Origin: Pedobacter sp. Leaf176
Lineage (GTDB): Bacteria; Bacteroidota; Bacteroidia; Sphingobacteriales; Sphingobacteriaceae
Length of the DNA stretch: 64,000 bases
Assembly (NCBI RefSeq): GCF_001424305.1
Contig: NZ_LMPD01000005.1
Location: forward strand, 186,001 to 250,000
Direction of reading: 5' to 3'
Numbering within the stretch: the first letter of the stretch is position 1; every line of letters begins with the position of its first letter. The notes beneath the pieces are model-generated. The model searched no databases, was not told the DNA's origin, and worked only from the letters and a program-made list of their open reading frames with translations. Below, in pieces: positions 18,507 to 27,829 of the stretch. Position numbers and translations under genes: made by a program.

Positions 18507-19721
18507 TTATCTGTTTAAATCAAGATGTGATTGGTTCACAGCTTCGCCAATCTGGTTAGTGTGCTTATCATTTTGAAACTCAGCACCCATTTCGCGTTTG
18601 AGATATAAAAGCGCTGCGTAGAGTTTATCTTCCCGGCCCAATGTAAATGCATTGCCGTTCAGGCTTTCATGCATCTTCAGCCTTCCCTGTTTTAAATGGC
18701 CTAGAACCTCATAGACCGATCCGTTATATGGAATCTTATCTCCCGTGGTGAGATACCCAGAAGCTTTTCCGGGAGCAGGCTGCATCGCATTCAGGGAAAC
18801 CTTTTCATTGGTAATCTCCTGCTTTCTTTCTATATCCATGATATAGCCAAGAATACGCTCGGCATCCATGGAAGCAGAAAAGATCTCAAAAGGATTGTTC
18901 TCCAGAATCGATATCCAGCTTTCCACATAGGCATAATGCTGTCCCGGGTCATGGCCTATACCAAGTTCCTGTCCAATAAGCATCGAAGCGATTTCTGCCC
19001 TGAGCTCCTCCCTGGCATAGCTCGCATCCCCAAAGCCTTTACCCATGTCTCGGTTCAACCGGTCTGGATGCCCCGTCCAGTGTCCCAGTTCGTGGAGCAG
19101 TGTAGCATAATATTTGTGGCTTTCAGAAAACCAGTCCTTGTAGGGAAGCGTAATAGCATCCCTTTTTGGGTCATAAAAGGCATTTGCGGAATATTGGTGA
19201 AAAATTACTGCGCCTGAGGAGGCAATGAGATTCTCTGCCCGCTCAACCGGTGCCCACTTGGTGCCTGGCTTTTCTCTTTCCAGTTTGGGCATGCCCTCGA
19301 TCTGCGCGGCATTAAACACGTAAGCATTGCGAACAATGGCATGGGGAAGTTCCCTTGTTTCCTTTATGGGCTTTCCGAGCTCATCATGCATAACCTTTCC
19401 TGAAGCGTCGCGCCTGGTTCGCTCATCACTTGTTTTAACGAACTGGATGAGCATGGATTTCTCTCCCTTTCTCACCTGCATTCCGCTTTCCTCTGCCTGC
19501 CTGTAGGTCATCCATCTTGGATCTTCCCTACCTGCCATCAAAAGTGATAGGGCATTGATTCCCTTATATCTATTGCCGCTCTGAAAATTGTAAGGCATTA
19601 GAAGAGGCATGCCCGCTGAATCCCATGGAATCTGCCAGGGTGCGGTTCCGGCGCGGAGTGCCTCAATTACTTTCTCGGCAACCTGAACGTGCAGGGGTTT
19701 ATGAACATCTTTTTTATCCAT
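18507..19721 (-). CDS. ArdC-like antirestriction protein with zincin domain
   Basis: ArdC-type proteins bind single-stranded DNA and protect incoming conjugated DNA from host restriction. The N-terminal region (about residues 8-130) has the ssDNA-binding pattern (GTAPWQIPWD, then NRYKGINALSL and RWMTYRQAEESG). The C-terminal region has the zinc metallopeptidase signature LLHELGHWTGH at about residue 207, followed by EELRAEIASML. The start is set at the ATG at 19721 (MDKKDVHKPLHVQV), which overlaps the M23 peptidase stop by 8 bp. An extra C-terminal tail of about 110 residues is uncharacterised. Confidence 0.88.
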   Translation of the reverse strand: MDKKDVHKPLHVQVAEKVIEALRAGTAPWQIPWDSAGMPLLMPYNFQSGNRYKGINALSLLMAGREDPRWMTYRQAEESGMQVRKGEKSMLIQFVKTSDERTRRDASGKVMHDELGKPIKETRELPHAIVRNAYVFNAAQIEGMPKLEREKPGTKWAPVERAENLIASSGAVIFHQYSANAFYDPKRDAITLPYKDWFSESHKYYATLLHELGHWTGHPDRLNRDMGKGFGDASYAREELRAEIASMLIGQELGIGHDPGQHYAYVESWISILENNPFEIFSASMDAERILGYIMDIERKQEITNEKVSLNAMQPAPGKASGYLTTGDKIPYNGSVYEVLGHLKQGRLKMHESLNGNAFTLGREDKLYAALLYLKREMGAEFQNDKHTNQIGEAVNQSHLDLNR

Positions 19722-20352
19722 CTTGCTCTTCCTCCGTATCCGCAAAACCAATTCCGTAAACCCAGGCCTCGTCCTGATTCAGTTCCACTTCCTCTACCAT
19801 GGCGAGTAGTTCCAGTTTTTGCCTTAGGGTCAAATAGGCTGAATTTTCCATAAAATTTATTTGATTAATTTTGGCTACTTTATAGTAGCGAAGAATAAAG
19901 TTTACAGGATCGATGTAGACTCCCCCGATGCGCAAACTAAAGTGCAGGTGTTCGCCAGTCACCCTACCGGTAGATCCCGTAACCGCTATAACTTCCCCAG
20001 AACGGACTTCCTCGCCCTTTCGAACCAGAATAATGGAGAGGTGGCCATATATGCTTTCAAGGCCTGAATGATCAATCCTTATAAATTTTCCCAGAATTGG
20101 ATTAAAGCCTACGCCGGATACCTTTCCGGTAAGAAAAGAAAATACAGGCTCATTTCTTGCGTGAAGATCAATGCCACGATGGAAATCCGCAAAATGGGTA
20201 ATAGGATGTATCCTTTTACCAAAAGCGCTATTTACCTTTATTGAATTCAAAGGCAAGGAGATTTGGGAGTAGCAGGATAGAGAAGAGCAAACAAAAATGA
20301 GAAGTACGCCTGCCAAAAGCCTAACGCTCAAAAGAAACCGCTTCGCTGACAT
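19714..20352 (-). CDS. M23 family metallopeptidase
   Basis: This is a secreted peptidoglycan-cleaving enzyme of the LytM/M23 group, likely opening the cell wall for the transfer channel. It has a signal peptide at about residues 1-30, then the zinc motifs HRGID (H-x3-D) and HLHF, with GHLSIILVRKGEEV and GEVIAVTGSTGRVTG between. The catalytic domain ends near residue 155, and a 55-residue tail of unknown role follows. Its start overlaps the upstream gene by 32 bp, suggesting translational coupling. VirB1-like wall hydrolases are common parts of conjugation systems, and this gene probably fills that role. Confidence 0.9.
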   Translation of the reverse strand: MSAKRFLLSVRLLAGVLLIFVCSSLSCYSQISLPLNSIKVNSAFGKRIHPITHFADFHRGIDLHARNEPVFSFLTGKVSGVGFNPILGKFIRIDHSGLESIYGHLSIILVRKGEEVRSGEVIAVTGSTGRVTGEHLHFSLRIGGVYIDPVNFILRYYKVAKINQINFMENSAYLTLRQKLELLAMVEEVELNQDEAWVYGIGFADTEEEQDG

Positions 20353-20743
20353 TTATATTGTGATTTCGTGAAATATAGTCCTCCAGGGAAATCATGCTCC
20401 TTTTCATCACCTCTGGATTTTCGACAGCAATCTTCATCGCAGCAGAGATGTGACCATAATCTGAATACTCCTGTTTCATATTAATATCGAGCAAGTCTTT
20501 AAAAGTACCGGCATCCATATCCTTTACCCCAGTCATAATATCCTGATAAAGCTCCCTTTTATCCTTTAGCACAAGGAGGGCATCTGAGGAATACCTGCCA
20601 AGTGGGCCACCACCAAAGCCGACGCTAATGTTATCTTTTTGAAGATCCGCTATTGCAATTACACCTATCTGACCCTGTCTGGAAACAGGATCTGTTGTCA
20701 GCTGGGGATGTACCACCACAAGCCGGCCGGTTAATTCTTCCAT
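20321..20743 (-). CDS. hypothetical protein linked to the coupling protein gene
   Basis: A 140-residue soluble protein. The N-terminal half is strand-rich with a glycine-rich turn (ISVGFGGGPLGRYSSDALL), and the C-terminal half is helical with several methionines. I do not recognise the family. It lies 36 bp downstream of the coupling protein gene and overlaps the M23 gene, so it belongs to the transfer operon. Confidence 0.65.
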   Translation of the reverse strand: MEELTGRLVVVHPQLTTDPVSRQGQIGVIAIADLQKDNISVGFGGGPLGRYSSDALLVLKDKRELYQDIMTGVKDMDAGTFKDLLDINMKQEYSDYGHISAAMKIAVENPEVMKRSMISLEDYISRNHNINVSEAVSFER

Positions 20744-20779
20744 AAAAATTGATTTTAAGATTGAAAAAAAATAGTTTGT

Positions 20780-22822
20780 TTATCTCTTCATTCCGCCTGC
20801 CATGGAGGCTTTGGGACTTTCCCCATTTTTTGGGACGGCAGCCTCGGTTCTGAATTTTTTAACCAATACCTGTATTTCATCATTTATGCGCATGAAGTTT
20901 TTACGGAGAATCTCATCCTTTTTTCCTGCGAAATCATAATACAACGGCATATCAGGGTAAGCTTTTTCCTCTGTAGCTAATGCCTCCATATCAAGATTCA
21001 CCCTGCAGTTGATCGCCGAGGTATCAAATTTTCCGGTATATTCTTCTACCGCATCCGCTGCAAGCATACCAACGAGCTCTCCGGCCTTCAATGATGCGAT
21101 CTTACCTGCAGGAATCAGCGATTCTAGTTTTTCCGAGAGCGACACCGATGTCTTGGTTCTATCAATGGACAAGCTCTCTGACTGTTGCTTAACTTTCCCA
21201 AAAAGCCGCTCCAGCCATTCGAGCGTTTCCTTGTTCCTTACCGAGCCAGAAAGTACATTCCCTACTACCGAGGTAATGGTGGTTGCGGTATCCTTTCCAT
21301 ATTGCTGCTGAAACTGTGGAAGCTCCTGGAGTCCCATGAGAACCGCTACCTTATTTGATCTGGCAGTGGCAATTAGATTTTCAATGCGGTGCACAAATAA
21401 GGTTGGCAGCTCATCGATAATCAAGGCCGAGGGCCGGTTTCCTTTAGAGTTGATAAGCCTGGTCAGCCTGTTGAGCACCACAGAATAGCAGGCGGAATTG
21501 ATATTCTGTGTATTGGGGTCATTGGCAAGGACTAATATAGAGGGCTCCGCCCGGGATGAAATCTTTAAGTTGAAATCATCCGCGGAAAAAACCCAGAACG
21601 TCTCTTTAGTAGCTAAGCGGGAGATGAATACCTTTAGCGTTCCTATCTGCCCCTCTAGCTGGTTGAAAGCTTTAGCCTGCCATGCAGTGGCAAATGGAGA
21701 AAGTAAGCTCCCAAGCTCAGGATTGGAAAATAGCACCGAAAAAATCTGCTCATAACTGCAGTTCAAAAATGAAAGTACGTGCGGAAAAGTAGAATACTTC
21801 CCTCCCTGGTACTGAGAAAAGAAATAAATGCAGGAAGAAAGAAAATTTACCGCACTCTGGGTAAAGAACTGATCGCTACCACCGGATTTATCCCCTTTTT
21901 TCAAGGCTTCAACCAGGGCTTCCGCTGTTTCGCCAGCATCGGCGAGCGTTACTATGTAATCTGGTCTTAATACATTTATCCTCCTGCTTCGCTCTACCTG
22001 GGTTAAGTTGATGACATGAAAATCAAAGCCTGAGAGCCTGCCCTGCTTTTTACCCAGCAGATAATGGTAATAGGCGATCTGACCCAGGTCGGGAAACTTA
22101 AAGTCATAACAGCAGATACAGAATTCCTTAAAGATAAGCTGCCGGATAAAGGGCATAACAATGCCAAAACTCTTGCCCGAGCCCGGGGTCCCGATCAAAA
22201 GCGTTCCGCGAAAGATGTTCTCTATGTTAATGAAGCCCGAATGTACTTTCTTGCGGTAATAAAAAAGTGAGGGGATGGTAACTGCAAATGGTCCGTTTAC
22301 AGGCTTTCTTGCCTGCATAAAGGATTCTTCTTCGGTATTCCACTTATCCTTACCTAAAGAAGAGCTGATAATCTTGGAAACATTATCCATCGCTAGGTGC
22401 ACCAGGATCGTACCTATCAACAATAAAAAGATATACCCGATATCCTGCCAGCTGGTCAGATAAAAAACCGCAGTCCCCTTTTCACCAAAAAAAAAGATAC
22501 TGGCCGCCATTAAGACTAATCCCAACACGAGCGGATAAATGATCGCTGTTTTAGCATCAAGATCTTTTTCTTTTTTGCTCAGTGTCCCGATTGAAACCAG
22601 CGAGATAAGCAACAACGAGAAAAACCGGCTATAGAGCGGGTGCTGGTAAATAATAATCCGTGACATGCGCACTAGAAACCTGGCGAGCCCGATTTTCTCT
22701 GCACCTAAATCAGTTAACAGCTTAGTTGCATAGACAAACATGAGCACATCTAGCAAAAGGGCTAGATAAATGGCAAACTGAAGGAAGCGGTGCAGGCTCT
22801 GTTGTTCCTTGCTTTCTTCCAT
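20780..22822 (-). CDS. type IV coupling protein (VirD4/TraG family)
   Basis: The coupling protein joins the relaxosome to the secretion channel and pumps DNA using ATP. The 680-residue protein has four N-terminal hydrophobic segments (roughly residues 15-35, 65-80, 95-112 and 130-146), the Walker A motif GTPGSGKSFG at 211-220, and a Walker B region ALIIDELPTLF followed by the LMGLQELPQFQQQYG sensor segment. The last 40 residues are basic and may contact partners. It follows traN by 9 bp at the downstream end of the transfer operon, apart from the mob genes at 34.5-36.2 kb. Confidence 0.95.
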   Translation of the reverse strand: MEESKEQQSLHRFLQFAIYLALLLDVLMFVYATKLLTDLGAEKIGLARFLVRMSRIIIYQHPLYSRFFSLLLISLVSIGTLSKKEKDLDAKTAIIYPLVLGLVLMAASIFFFGEKGTAVFYLTSWQDIGYIFLLLIGTILVHLAMDNVSKIISSSLGKDKWNTEEESFMQARKPVNGPFAVTIPSLFYYRKKVHSGFINIENIFRGTLLIGTPGSGKSFGIVMPFIRQLIFKEFCICCYDFKFPDLGQIAYYHYLLGKKQGRLSGFDFHVINLTQVERSRRINVLRPDYIVTLADAGETAEALVEALKKGDKSGGSDQFFTQSAVNFLSSCIYFFSQYQGGKYSTFPHVLSFLNCSYEQIFSVLFSNPELGSLLSPFATAWQAKAFNQLEGQIGTLKVFISRLATKETFWVFSADDFNLKISSRAEPSILVLANDPNTQNINSACYSVVLNRLTRLINSKGNRPSALIIDELPTLFVHRIENLIATARSNKVAVLMGLQELPQFQQQYGKDTATTITSVVGNVLSGSVRNKETLEWLERLFGKVKQQSESLSIDRTKTSVSLSEKLESLIPAGKIASLKAGELVGMLAADAVEEYTGKFDTSAINCRVNLDMEALATEEKAYPDMPLYYDFAGKKDEILRKNFMRINDEIQVLVKKFRTEAAVPKNGESPKASMAGGMKR

Positions 22823-22831
22823 AATGAAACA

Positions 22832-23671
22832 TTAAAAGGTGTCGGCGTTTAGGATATCGGAGTAACTTAATGAAGCGCGAAGATTTCTTCCGGAAATCTG
22901 CTTTTCCGATAATTCAATACTGAATTCCTTGTCACCGGGAAAGGTGGTTTTTTTAATGAAATAAATATTACGATAGGATTTCGAAAATCTTTCAAAGGGA
23001 TAAAGCTGAAAAACCGGCTTTAATTCTATGGACTGGACATTGGTAGATTTATTGATCTTTCTGTCCGCTATCTTAAACCTGAGCTCGTCGACATCAAAGG
23101 TGAGATTTGTCGAGTTATGGAAGCTCAGGTCAAGAAGGATGCAATCGCCAAGGGTATAAACCCGGTTTACCACCAGTGATATCCCGAAAGCTGATTCTTT
23201 TTTAATTCGGGAATCCCCTCTGCGCTTTAGCAGGGAAAGCGCATTGCTCTTCATTTCGTTCTGTGATAATCCTATCCCCGAAATATCAATGGATCTCATA
23301 TAGGTTGGCAGGATATCGATTTGTGTGGAAACCAGCTCGGGACTAGCAGGCGATAAAAAGGAGAGTCTGTATTGTGCAATAAAGGTTTCTCCGACAATGG
23401 TAACCAGGCCAGCATCGCCGCTGGAGAAAAGAGCGGCAACAGAGTCTGGAATCGCCTTGATCCTGAGAATGTTCTTTTCCGGAAGGTCACCAATCAGCGA
23501 ACTGCTGGATAGGTCTACATAGGAAATTTTCTCTGGCGAGATGAAGTGGATAGAAACTGAACCCGATATTCCGATTACCGGAATATCGGCAACGGTAACT
23601 GAGTGTGGCACTTGCGCATAAAGGGCCAGTGAGCTCAGGAAAATTTGAGCTAGGAACAATATTTTTTTCAT
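22832..23671 (-). CDS. traN: conjugative transposon protein TraN (DUF4138)
   Basis: TraN is the outer-membrane-proximal, VirB9-like component of the Bacteroidota transfer channel. The 279-residue protein has a signal peptide (about residues 1-19, ending LYAQ), a beta-rich body, and a C-terminal region (VVNRVYTLGDCILLDLSFHN, then KPVFQLYPFERFSKSYR) typical of the DUF4138 family. It lies 6 bp after traM and 9 bp before the coupling protein, in the order seen in conjugative transposons. Confidence 0.88.
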   Translation of the reverse strand: MKKILFLAQIFLSSLALYAQVPHSVTVADIPVIGISGSVSIHFISPEKISYVDLSSSSLIGDLPEKNILRIKAIPDSVAALFSSGDAGLVTIVGETFIAQYRLSFLSPASPELVSTQIDILPTYMRSIDISGIGLSQNEMKSNALSLLKRRGDSRIKKESAFGISLVVNRVYTLGDCILLDLSFHNSTNLTFDVDELRFKIADRKINKSTNVQSIELKPVFQLYPFERFSKSYRNIYFIKKTTFPGDKEFSIELSEKQISGRNLRASLSYSDILNADTF

Positions 23672-23677
23672 GAAATT

Positions 23678-24904
23678 CTAATAAGATTGTTGTTTTCTTT
23701 TAAGCTCATTGGGATCAATGAGATAAACCTGGGTATTGTATCTGACCTTGACCTTATTGGACCGGATCAACTTGTTTACCGCTGTTGTTGTAGACTGGAA
23801 CATCTTGGAAAGCACCCCCATAACGAGTTGATTGTTGTTTTCTGCCATCTGCTGTATGGTAATCCCTTGCGTGCTTGAACTGCTCATGTCCCTGGTAAAT
23901 TCGCGAAAGGCGGAAGATGGAACATAAATACCGGCCATTCCGTCGTTGTCATAAACCTGAAGATTTACCGGCAGAATTTCCCCGCCATGGAATACCGATG
24001 AGATCACCAAGGAAACCCTTTGGGCAGAGAAGCCTGAAATAGTTGCATAGAGGTAGGTGCCTTTAGGGATCATAAACTTGCCGGCCATGATATCATCAGT
24101 CAGCCTTATACGCAGGCGCGATCCGGAAAAGCCTGTAACATCCTGATCAATGATCGCAGAAATAGGGCGTTCGACATCTCCGGAAAGTATGGTATTGAAG
24201 CCAGCCGAAAATCCATGCGATCTTTTGACCGGAATGATCTTCTTGCTTTTGGCTTCTGCTTCGGCCAGTTTCAGAGCCCGTTCTTTTTCAATATTCTCCT
24301 TTACAGCGGGATCATTAGCTTTCCCCATACTGTCGACAAGAGCCATCTGTGCCCGAAAAAGCTGCATGGGATCGGATGGGTTTTTAGAGTTATCAACCTC
24401 CTTAGTTACCCTGTTCTCCTGCATTTTTATCTTCGACAGTGCCGAGGCGAGTGCGATGTCCTGCTCAGTTCTGGAAGGGTTCCGCGACTTTACAAAGCTC
24501 TGTCCTGCCGCAGAATATCCATGGTTTACATTTTCCGGTCTGCCTGGCAGACCATATTTTGCCTTCATTACCTGGTCAATGGAATCTAGCATATGCTTTT
24601 CCCTCAAATTGTAGGATGAGCTTATCTCTGCCAGCTGTTGGTTTTCTTCACCAATACTACCAACAGCAGTGTATCCATCGGCCTGCTTGAATTTATTTCT
24701 AAAGGCATCCAGCTTTCCCGAAAGCTCCTGGTTCCTCACCTGCTCGGAAACATTTGCCACGTTGGTCTGTAGCGAATCTCTTCCCAGGACTATTTTACCT
24801 TCTTTTCCAAAACTGCTTTTATAGACATAAAAGAAGAGAAAAAGAAAAGGCAGACAGATTATGGGAAGAGCGTACCTGGGCTTTTTTAAATCTATTTTTT
24901 TCAT
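23678..24904 (-). CDS. traM: conjugative transposon protein TraM (VirB10-like)
   Basis: TraM is anchored in the inner membrane and spans the periplasm as the VirB10-like scaffold. It has one N-terminal membrane helix (about residues 12-28), a long Gln/Lys/Ser-rich linker to about residue 225, and a C-terminal beta domain with the segments FMIPKGTYLYATISGFSAQRV and GGEILPVNLQVYDNDGMAG. At 408 residues the size fits the family. It lies between traL and traN. Confidence 0.9.
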   Translation of the reverse strand: MKKIDLKKPRYALPIICLPFLFLFFYVYKSSFGKEGKIVLGRDSLQTNVANVSEQVRNQELSGKLDAFRNKFKQADGYTAVGSIGEENQQLAEISSSYNLREKHMLDSIDQVMKAKYGLPGRPENVNHGYSAAGQSFVKSRNPSRTEQDIALASALSKIKMQENRVTKEVDNSKNPSDPMQLFRAQMALVDSMGKANDPAVKENIEKERALKLAEAEAKSKKIIPVKRSHGFSAGFNTILSGDVERPISAIIDQDVTGFSGSRLRIRLTDDIMAGKFMIPKGTYLYATISGFSAQRVSLVISSVFHGGEILPVNLQVYDNDGMAGIYVPSSAFREFTRDMSSSSTQGITIQQMAENNNQLVMGVLSKMFQSTTTAVNKLIRSNKVKVRYNTQVYLIDPNELKRKQQSY

Positions 24905-24913
24905 ATAATTTAA

Positions 24914-25300
24914 TTAATTCTTCGTGTGGCCGGCACGCTCAAGCTCGGCTACCATACTGACCATGAGCAGGCTGTCCTGGCTATTTAGCGTTTCCTTGGC
25001 CAATAAAACTTTCAGCGCTTCCCTAATTTCCAGAGTTCTTTTAAGCTTACTTACAGTTGTTCCTATTTCGCTAAGCCCACTCTCAACTTTTAGCAGTGCT
25101 TTTTTTTCTAAAGGGGCTTTTTTTGAATCCATTCTCAGCAGCGTAAAGCACAAGAGAAAGGAACTGCCTAGTAGCAGCACCATAGATGAGAAGATAACCT
25201 TCGGATATTTTTTGAAAAAACCTGATATGGAGGCCAGGAGGCGTTCGATCAGATCAGAGAACTCATTTCTGAGTTCTGAAAACACAGTTGTCTTTTTCAT
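24914..25300 (-). CDS. TraL-position small membrane protein
   Basis: A 128-residue protein with one membrane helix at about residues 34-54 (VIFSSMVLLLGSSFLLCFTL), a basic cytoplasmic start and a helical tail that is probably coiled-coil. It sits between traK and traM, where traL lies in CTnDOT-type elements, and it overlaps the traK stop by 4 bp. Sequence similarity to known TraL is not evident by eye, so the assignment rests on position and membrane topology. Confidence 0.65.
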   Translation of the reverse strand: MKKTTVFSELRNEFSDLIERLLASISGFFKKYPKVIFSSMVLLLGSSFLLCFTLLRMDSKKAPLEKKALLKVESGLSEIGTTVSKLKRTLEIREALKVLLAKETLNSQDSLLMVSMVAELERAGHTKN

Positions 25301-25920
25301 TGGAATGCATTTTTATCTATAGTTGAAATATCCCTGTTCTCTAATGTCTTCCATCTGGTAATTAACACCGCGTGGGGATTATTATCAGATCTTGTTTCAA
25401 GATCGACCAGGCTTCCCTCCGTGATAAGCGAGCGGGTGACGCTTGAACTTCTCCTGTCTATTTTCTGTGTACCATAATACCGGAAATACATTCTTTTTTC
25501 ATCTAAAAAAATAGAATCGGTTCGGAGCGTGAGTACAGCAGAGGAGGAGAGAATAGAGGTGAAAAAACCTTTTTCCTTCAGATTATTATACTGAAGGGCA
25601 CCACTTTCATCAATAAGGTACATGGCCTGTTTCATCTGATATTCTATGAACTTATCATCTGGTACCAGCGAAAAGAAAAGAGAATGGAATTTTGCAATAT
25701 GTGCGCGATATTCTGCTGCTCTGTTTAGCTGCACATCGGTCTGTTTTGCCAGGATTGGTGTTCCCGAGGGGTCAAGAATATAAATACTTTTACGAGAATC
25801 CCTAACATATCCATAGGCAAAAAAAGAAACAACAGCGACTACCGATAGACAGAGCAAAAAACTTCCCAGCGAAAGGAATGTGGCTAGACGGATTTTGGAT
25901 TCGATACTTTTTATCATCAT
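25297..25920 (-). CDS. traK: conjugative transposon protein TraK (VirB8-like)
   Basis: TraK is a bitopic VirB8-like assembly factor of the transfer channel. The 207-residue protein has one N-terminal membrane helix (about residues 12-35, SLGSFLLCLSVVAVVSFFAYG) and a periplasmic domain with RAAEYRAHIAKFHSLFFSLVPDD and a strand-rich C-terminus, as in the family. It follows traJ by 4 bp and overlaps the TraL-position gene. Confidence 0.87.
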   Translation of the reverse strand: MMIKSIESKIRLATFLSLGSFLLCLSVVAVVSFFAYGYVRDSRKSIYILDPSGTPILAKQTDVQLNRAAEYRAHIAKFHSLFFSLVPDDKFIEYQMKQAMYLIDESGALQYNNLKEKGFFTSILSSSAVLTLRTDSIFLDEKRMYFRYYGTQKIDRRSSSVTRSLITEGSLVDLETRSDNNPHAVLITRWKTLENRDISTIDKNAFQ

Positions 25921-25924
25921 CTCT

Positions 25925-27052
25925 CTATCCTCCCATTATCTGTCCAGCAACCCTGGTCATGCTTGATGCACCTCTTCCCATAGAACTTGCGGCAGAAGAT
26001 ACACCCGATGTGGATACTATCCATGTTGAAATGCTCGGCACGGTAAGCATGGTTAGTGCACCGATGATAAAGGTTACGATTACCATTCCAAAGGAGAGAA
26101 CTCCATTGCTGGCAAACCAGCCGAGCTTTTCAAGGCTTGCCCCGCCAGTCCCAACAAGCTCCTGATAACGGGTAATTTCCGCCTCAAGTGCATAATGCTG
26201 GAAAAGGGACGCTACATACATCACCAGATATGCAATCCCTGAATAAAGGTTTACCGAGATGAACCTGGCGACCCATGTCGAAAAGGAATCCCTGAAAGCT
26301 GGCAGAATAGAGACGGCTACTGAAAAGGGGCCTAAAATAATCAGTATCGTGGAAAAGATGATCTGAATGATAAAAATAATGTAGGTGCAGACCCTGAGTA
26401 TCCATATAGCGAGTGTTTCCAAAAGAGAGGTAGCCAAAAGTTGCAGACCAACCTCCAGCCGGTTTCTCATTTCCACTATCGGGTTCCAGACTTCGGAAAA
26501 CCCTTCCTTTACCGAAGACTTAACAGATTCCCATGCATTTTCATACCAGGTATCCGCTTCTGTTTTTGCTGTCTGCGTCTCGGCCTGAATTTTATAGAGC
26601 TGATCAGAAACCTCTACCATGAGCTTCGCCCGCTGTAGCCTGAGATCATTGATCTCTGCCTGGCTGCCATCGAACATTGCTGAGGTCTTCTGTTCTACAA
26701 CATCGGTTGGATACGCAAGGACCCGGGTAAAGATGCTCCACCATAGAATCACCATGGTCAGACCGAAAGGACGGAGCAGCGGCATAATTTCAAGCTGTTT
26801 ATCCCCGGAGATCATTTCATAGCTTTTGATAGCAAAAAAGATGAGCATAAAAATTGCCGCCAGTGCCTGCGCATCTGCAATAAAGGCATCATAATGAGTC
26901 CAGATCGTACTTTTCATCTCATGCAGAAAATGCATCATCCCCTCTTCATACACGCCGTTGCCCTGAAGAAAATTAAAAGTGTCCTTGAACGAATCGGGCA
27001 CTGCCTGCACAAAAAAACCGGCTGTGCCGGTTATAACATTTAAAATATCCAT
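25925..27052 (-). CDS. traJ: conjugative transposon protein TraJ (VirB6-like)
   Basis: TraJ is the polytopic VirB6-like inner-membrane protein. The 375-residue sequence has about five or six membrane helices in the parts before residue 110 and after residue 200, with a charged loop between that includes a TraJ-like MLVEVSDQLYKIQAETQ segment. The C-terminal helices (GVLSFGMVIVTFIIGALTML) and the Gly/Ser-rich tail are typical. It lies 3 bp after the 257-residue gene upstream. Confidence 0.88.
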   Translation of the reverse strand: MDILNVITGTAGFFVQAVPDSFKDTFNFLQGNGVYEEGMMHFLHEMKSTIWTHYDAFIADAQALAAIFMLIFFAIKSYEMISGDKQLEIMPLLRPFGLTMVILWWSIFTRVLAYPTDVVEQKTSAMFDGSQAEINDLRLQRAKLMVEVSDQLYKIQAETQTAKTEADTWYENAWESVKSSVKEGFSEVWNPIVEMRNRLEVGLQLLATSLLETLAIWILRVCTYIIFIIQIIFSTILIILGPFSVAVSILPAFRDSFSTWVARFISVNLYSGIAYLVMYVASLFQHYALEAEITRYQELVGTGGASLEKLGWFASNGVLSFGMVIVTFIIGALTMLTVPSISTWIVSTSGVSSAASSMGRGASSMTRVAGQIMGG

Positions 27053-27055
27053 TGC

Positions 27056-27829
27056 TTATAGTTTTGATTTTTTAAGAATATCATTGGCAATCTGGATATC
27101 GCTCTTTGGGGATGCTGGTCTTTGAACTTCACCGGCCCGTAACTTCTGGACAGACGAGCGGATAGAGAGATAGGTTTTTGCCCTGGATTTCTTGGTTTCC
27201 CAGCTTGCCGAGAGTTTTCTGAATTCAGATAGCATCCTGTGGTAGGCCATTATCCTTGATCCCCGGTCTAAGGTAGTCGACCTCGCGATTTCCAGCCTTT
27301 CAAGAAGTGCACTGCTTTCCTCCCTGTACCAGTCAAACAGACCCACAGATATTATGTATTTCTGTTCTGCAAGCGAAAGGCCTGCAAGCATATCGGCATC
27401 TGCCTGATTTAATAATCCTTCAAACTCGTTGCGATAGTACATTAGCCAAAGGGGATCGGCAAAAGAAAGTGCCGAAGAATAATTGGAGGCCTCGCTCAGC
27501 GCAGTATTGCGAAGGGTATCCGCATGCAGTTTGTAGAGATTATCTGTGTTCTGCATGGCTGCTGCCAACATCAGCCGTTGCGTTTGTGGACCGAGCGGGC
27601 CAAGGGGTCTTAGATCCGTTTTGGGATAATTGGGGTGAAGCGCCCAAGTAATCCAGTAATCAGGGTTGAGCCCTAAAAATCCTGGTTTGGGCGTAAACTT
27701 ATCCGCATCCCATTGCTTGAAGACCATTCGTTCCTGCTGGTAGGTAATGTGTTTGTCGGTAATTTTCTTCTGTGACCAGAGGAGCGTTGAGAGCAAACAG
27801 AGGAAAAGAAGCAAAAAAGGTTTTTTCAT
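27056..27829 (-). CDS. secreted protein of the TraI-position cluster (257 aa)
   Basis: The protein has a signal peptide (about residues 1-20, LLLFLCLLSTLLWSQ) and is otherwise helical with many Arg and Ala residues. In CTnDOT-type elements the genes between traG and traJ encode TraH/TraI-like periplasmic proteins, so a similar role is likely. I do not see a recognised motif. It overlaps the neighbouring gene at 27826 by 4 bp, which supports translational coupling. Confidence 0.6.
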   Translation of the reverse strand: MKKPFLLLFLCLLSTLLWSQKKITDKHITYQQERMVFKQWDADKFTPKPGFLGLNPDYWITWALHPNYPKTDLRPLGPLGPQTQRLMLAAAMQNTDNLYKLHADTLRNTALSEASNYSSALSFADPLWLMYYRNEFEGLLNQADADMLAGLSLAEQKYIISVGLFDWYREESSALLERLEIARSTTLDRGSRIMAYHRMLSEFRKLSASWETKKSRAKTYLSIRSSVQKLRAGEVQRPASPKSDIQIANDILKKSKL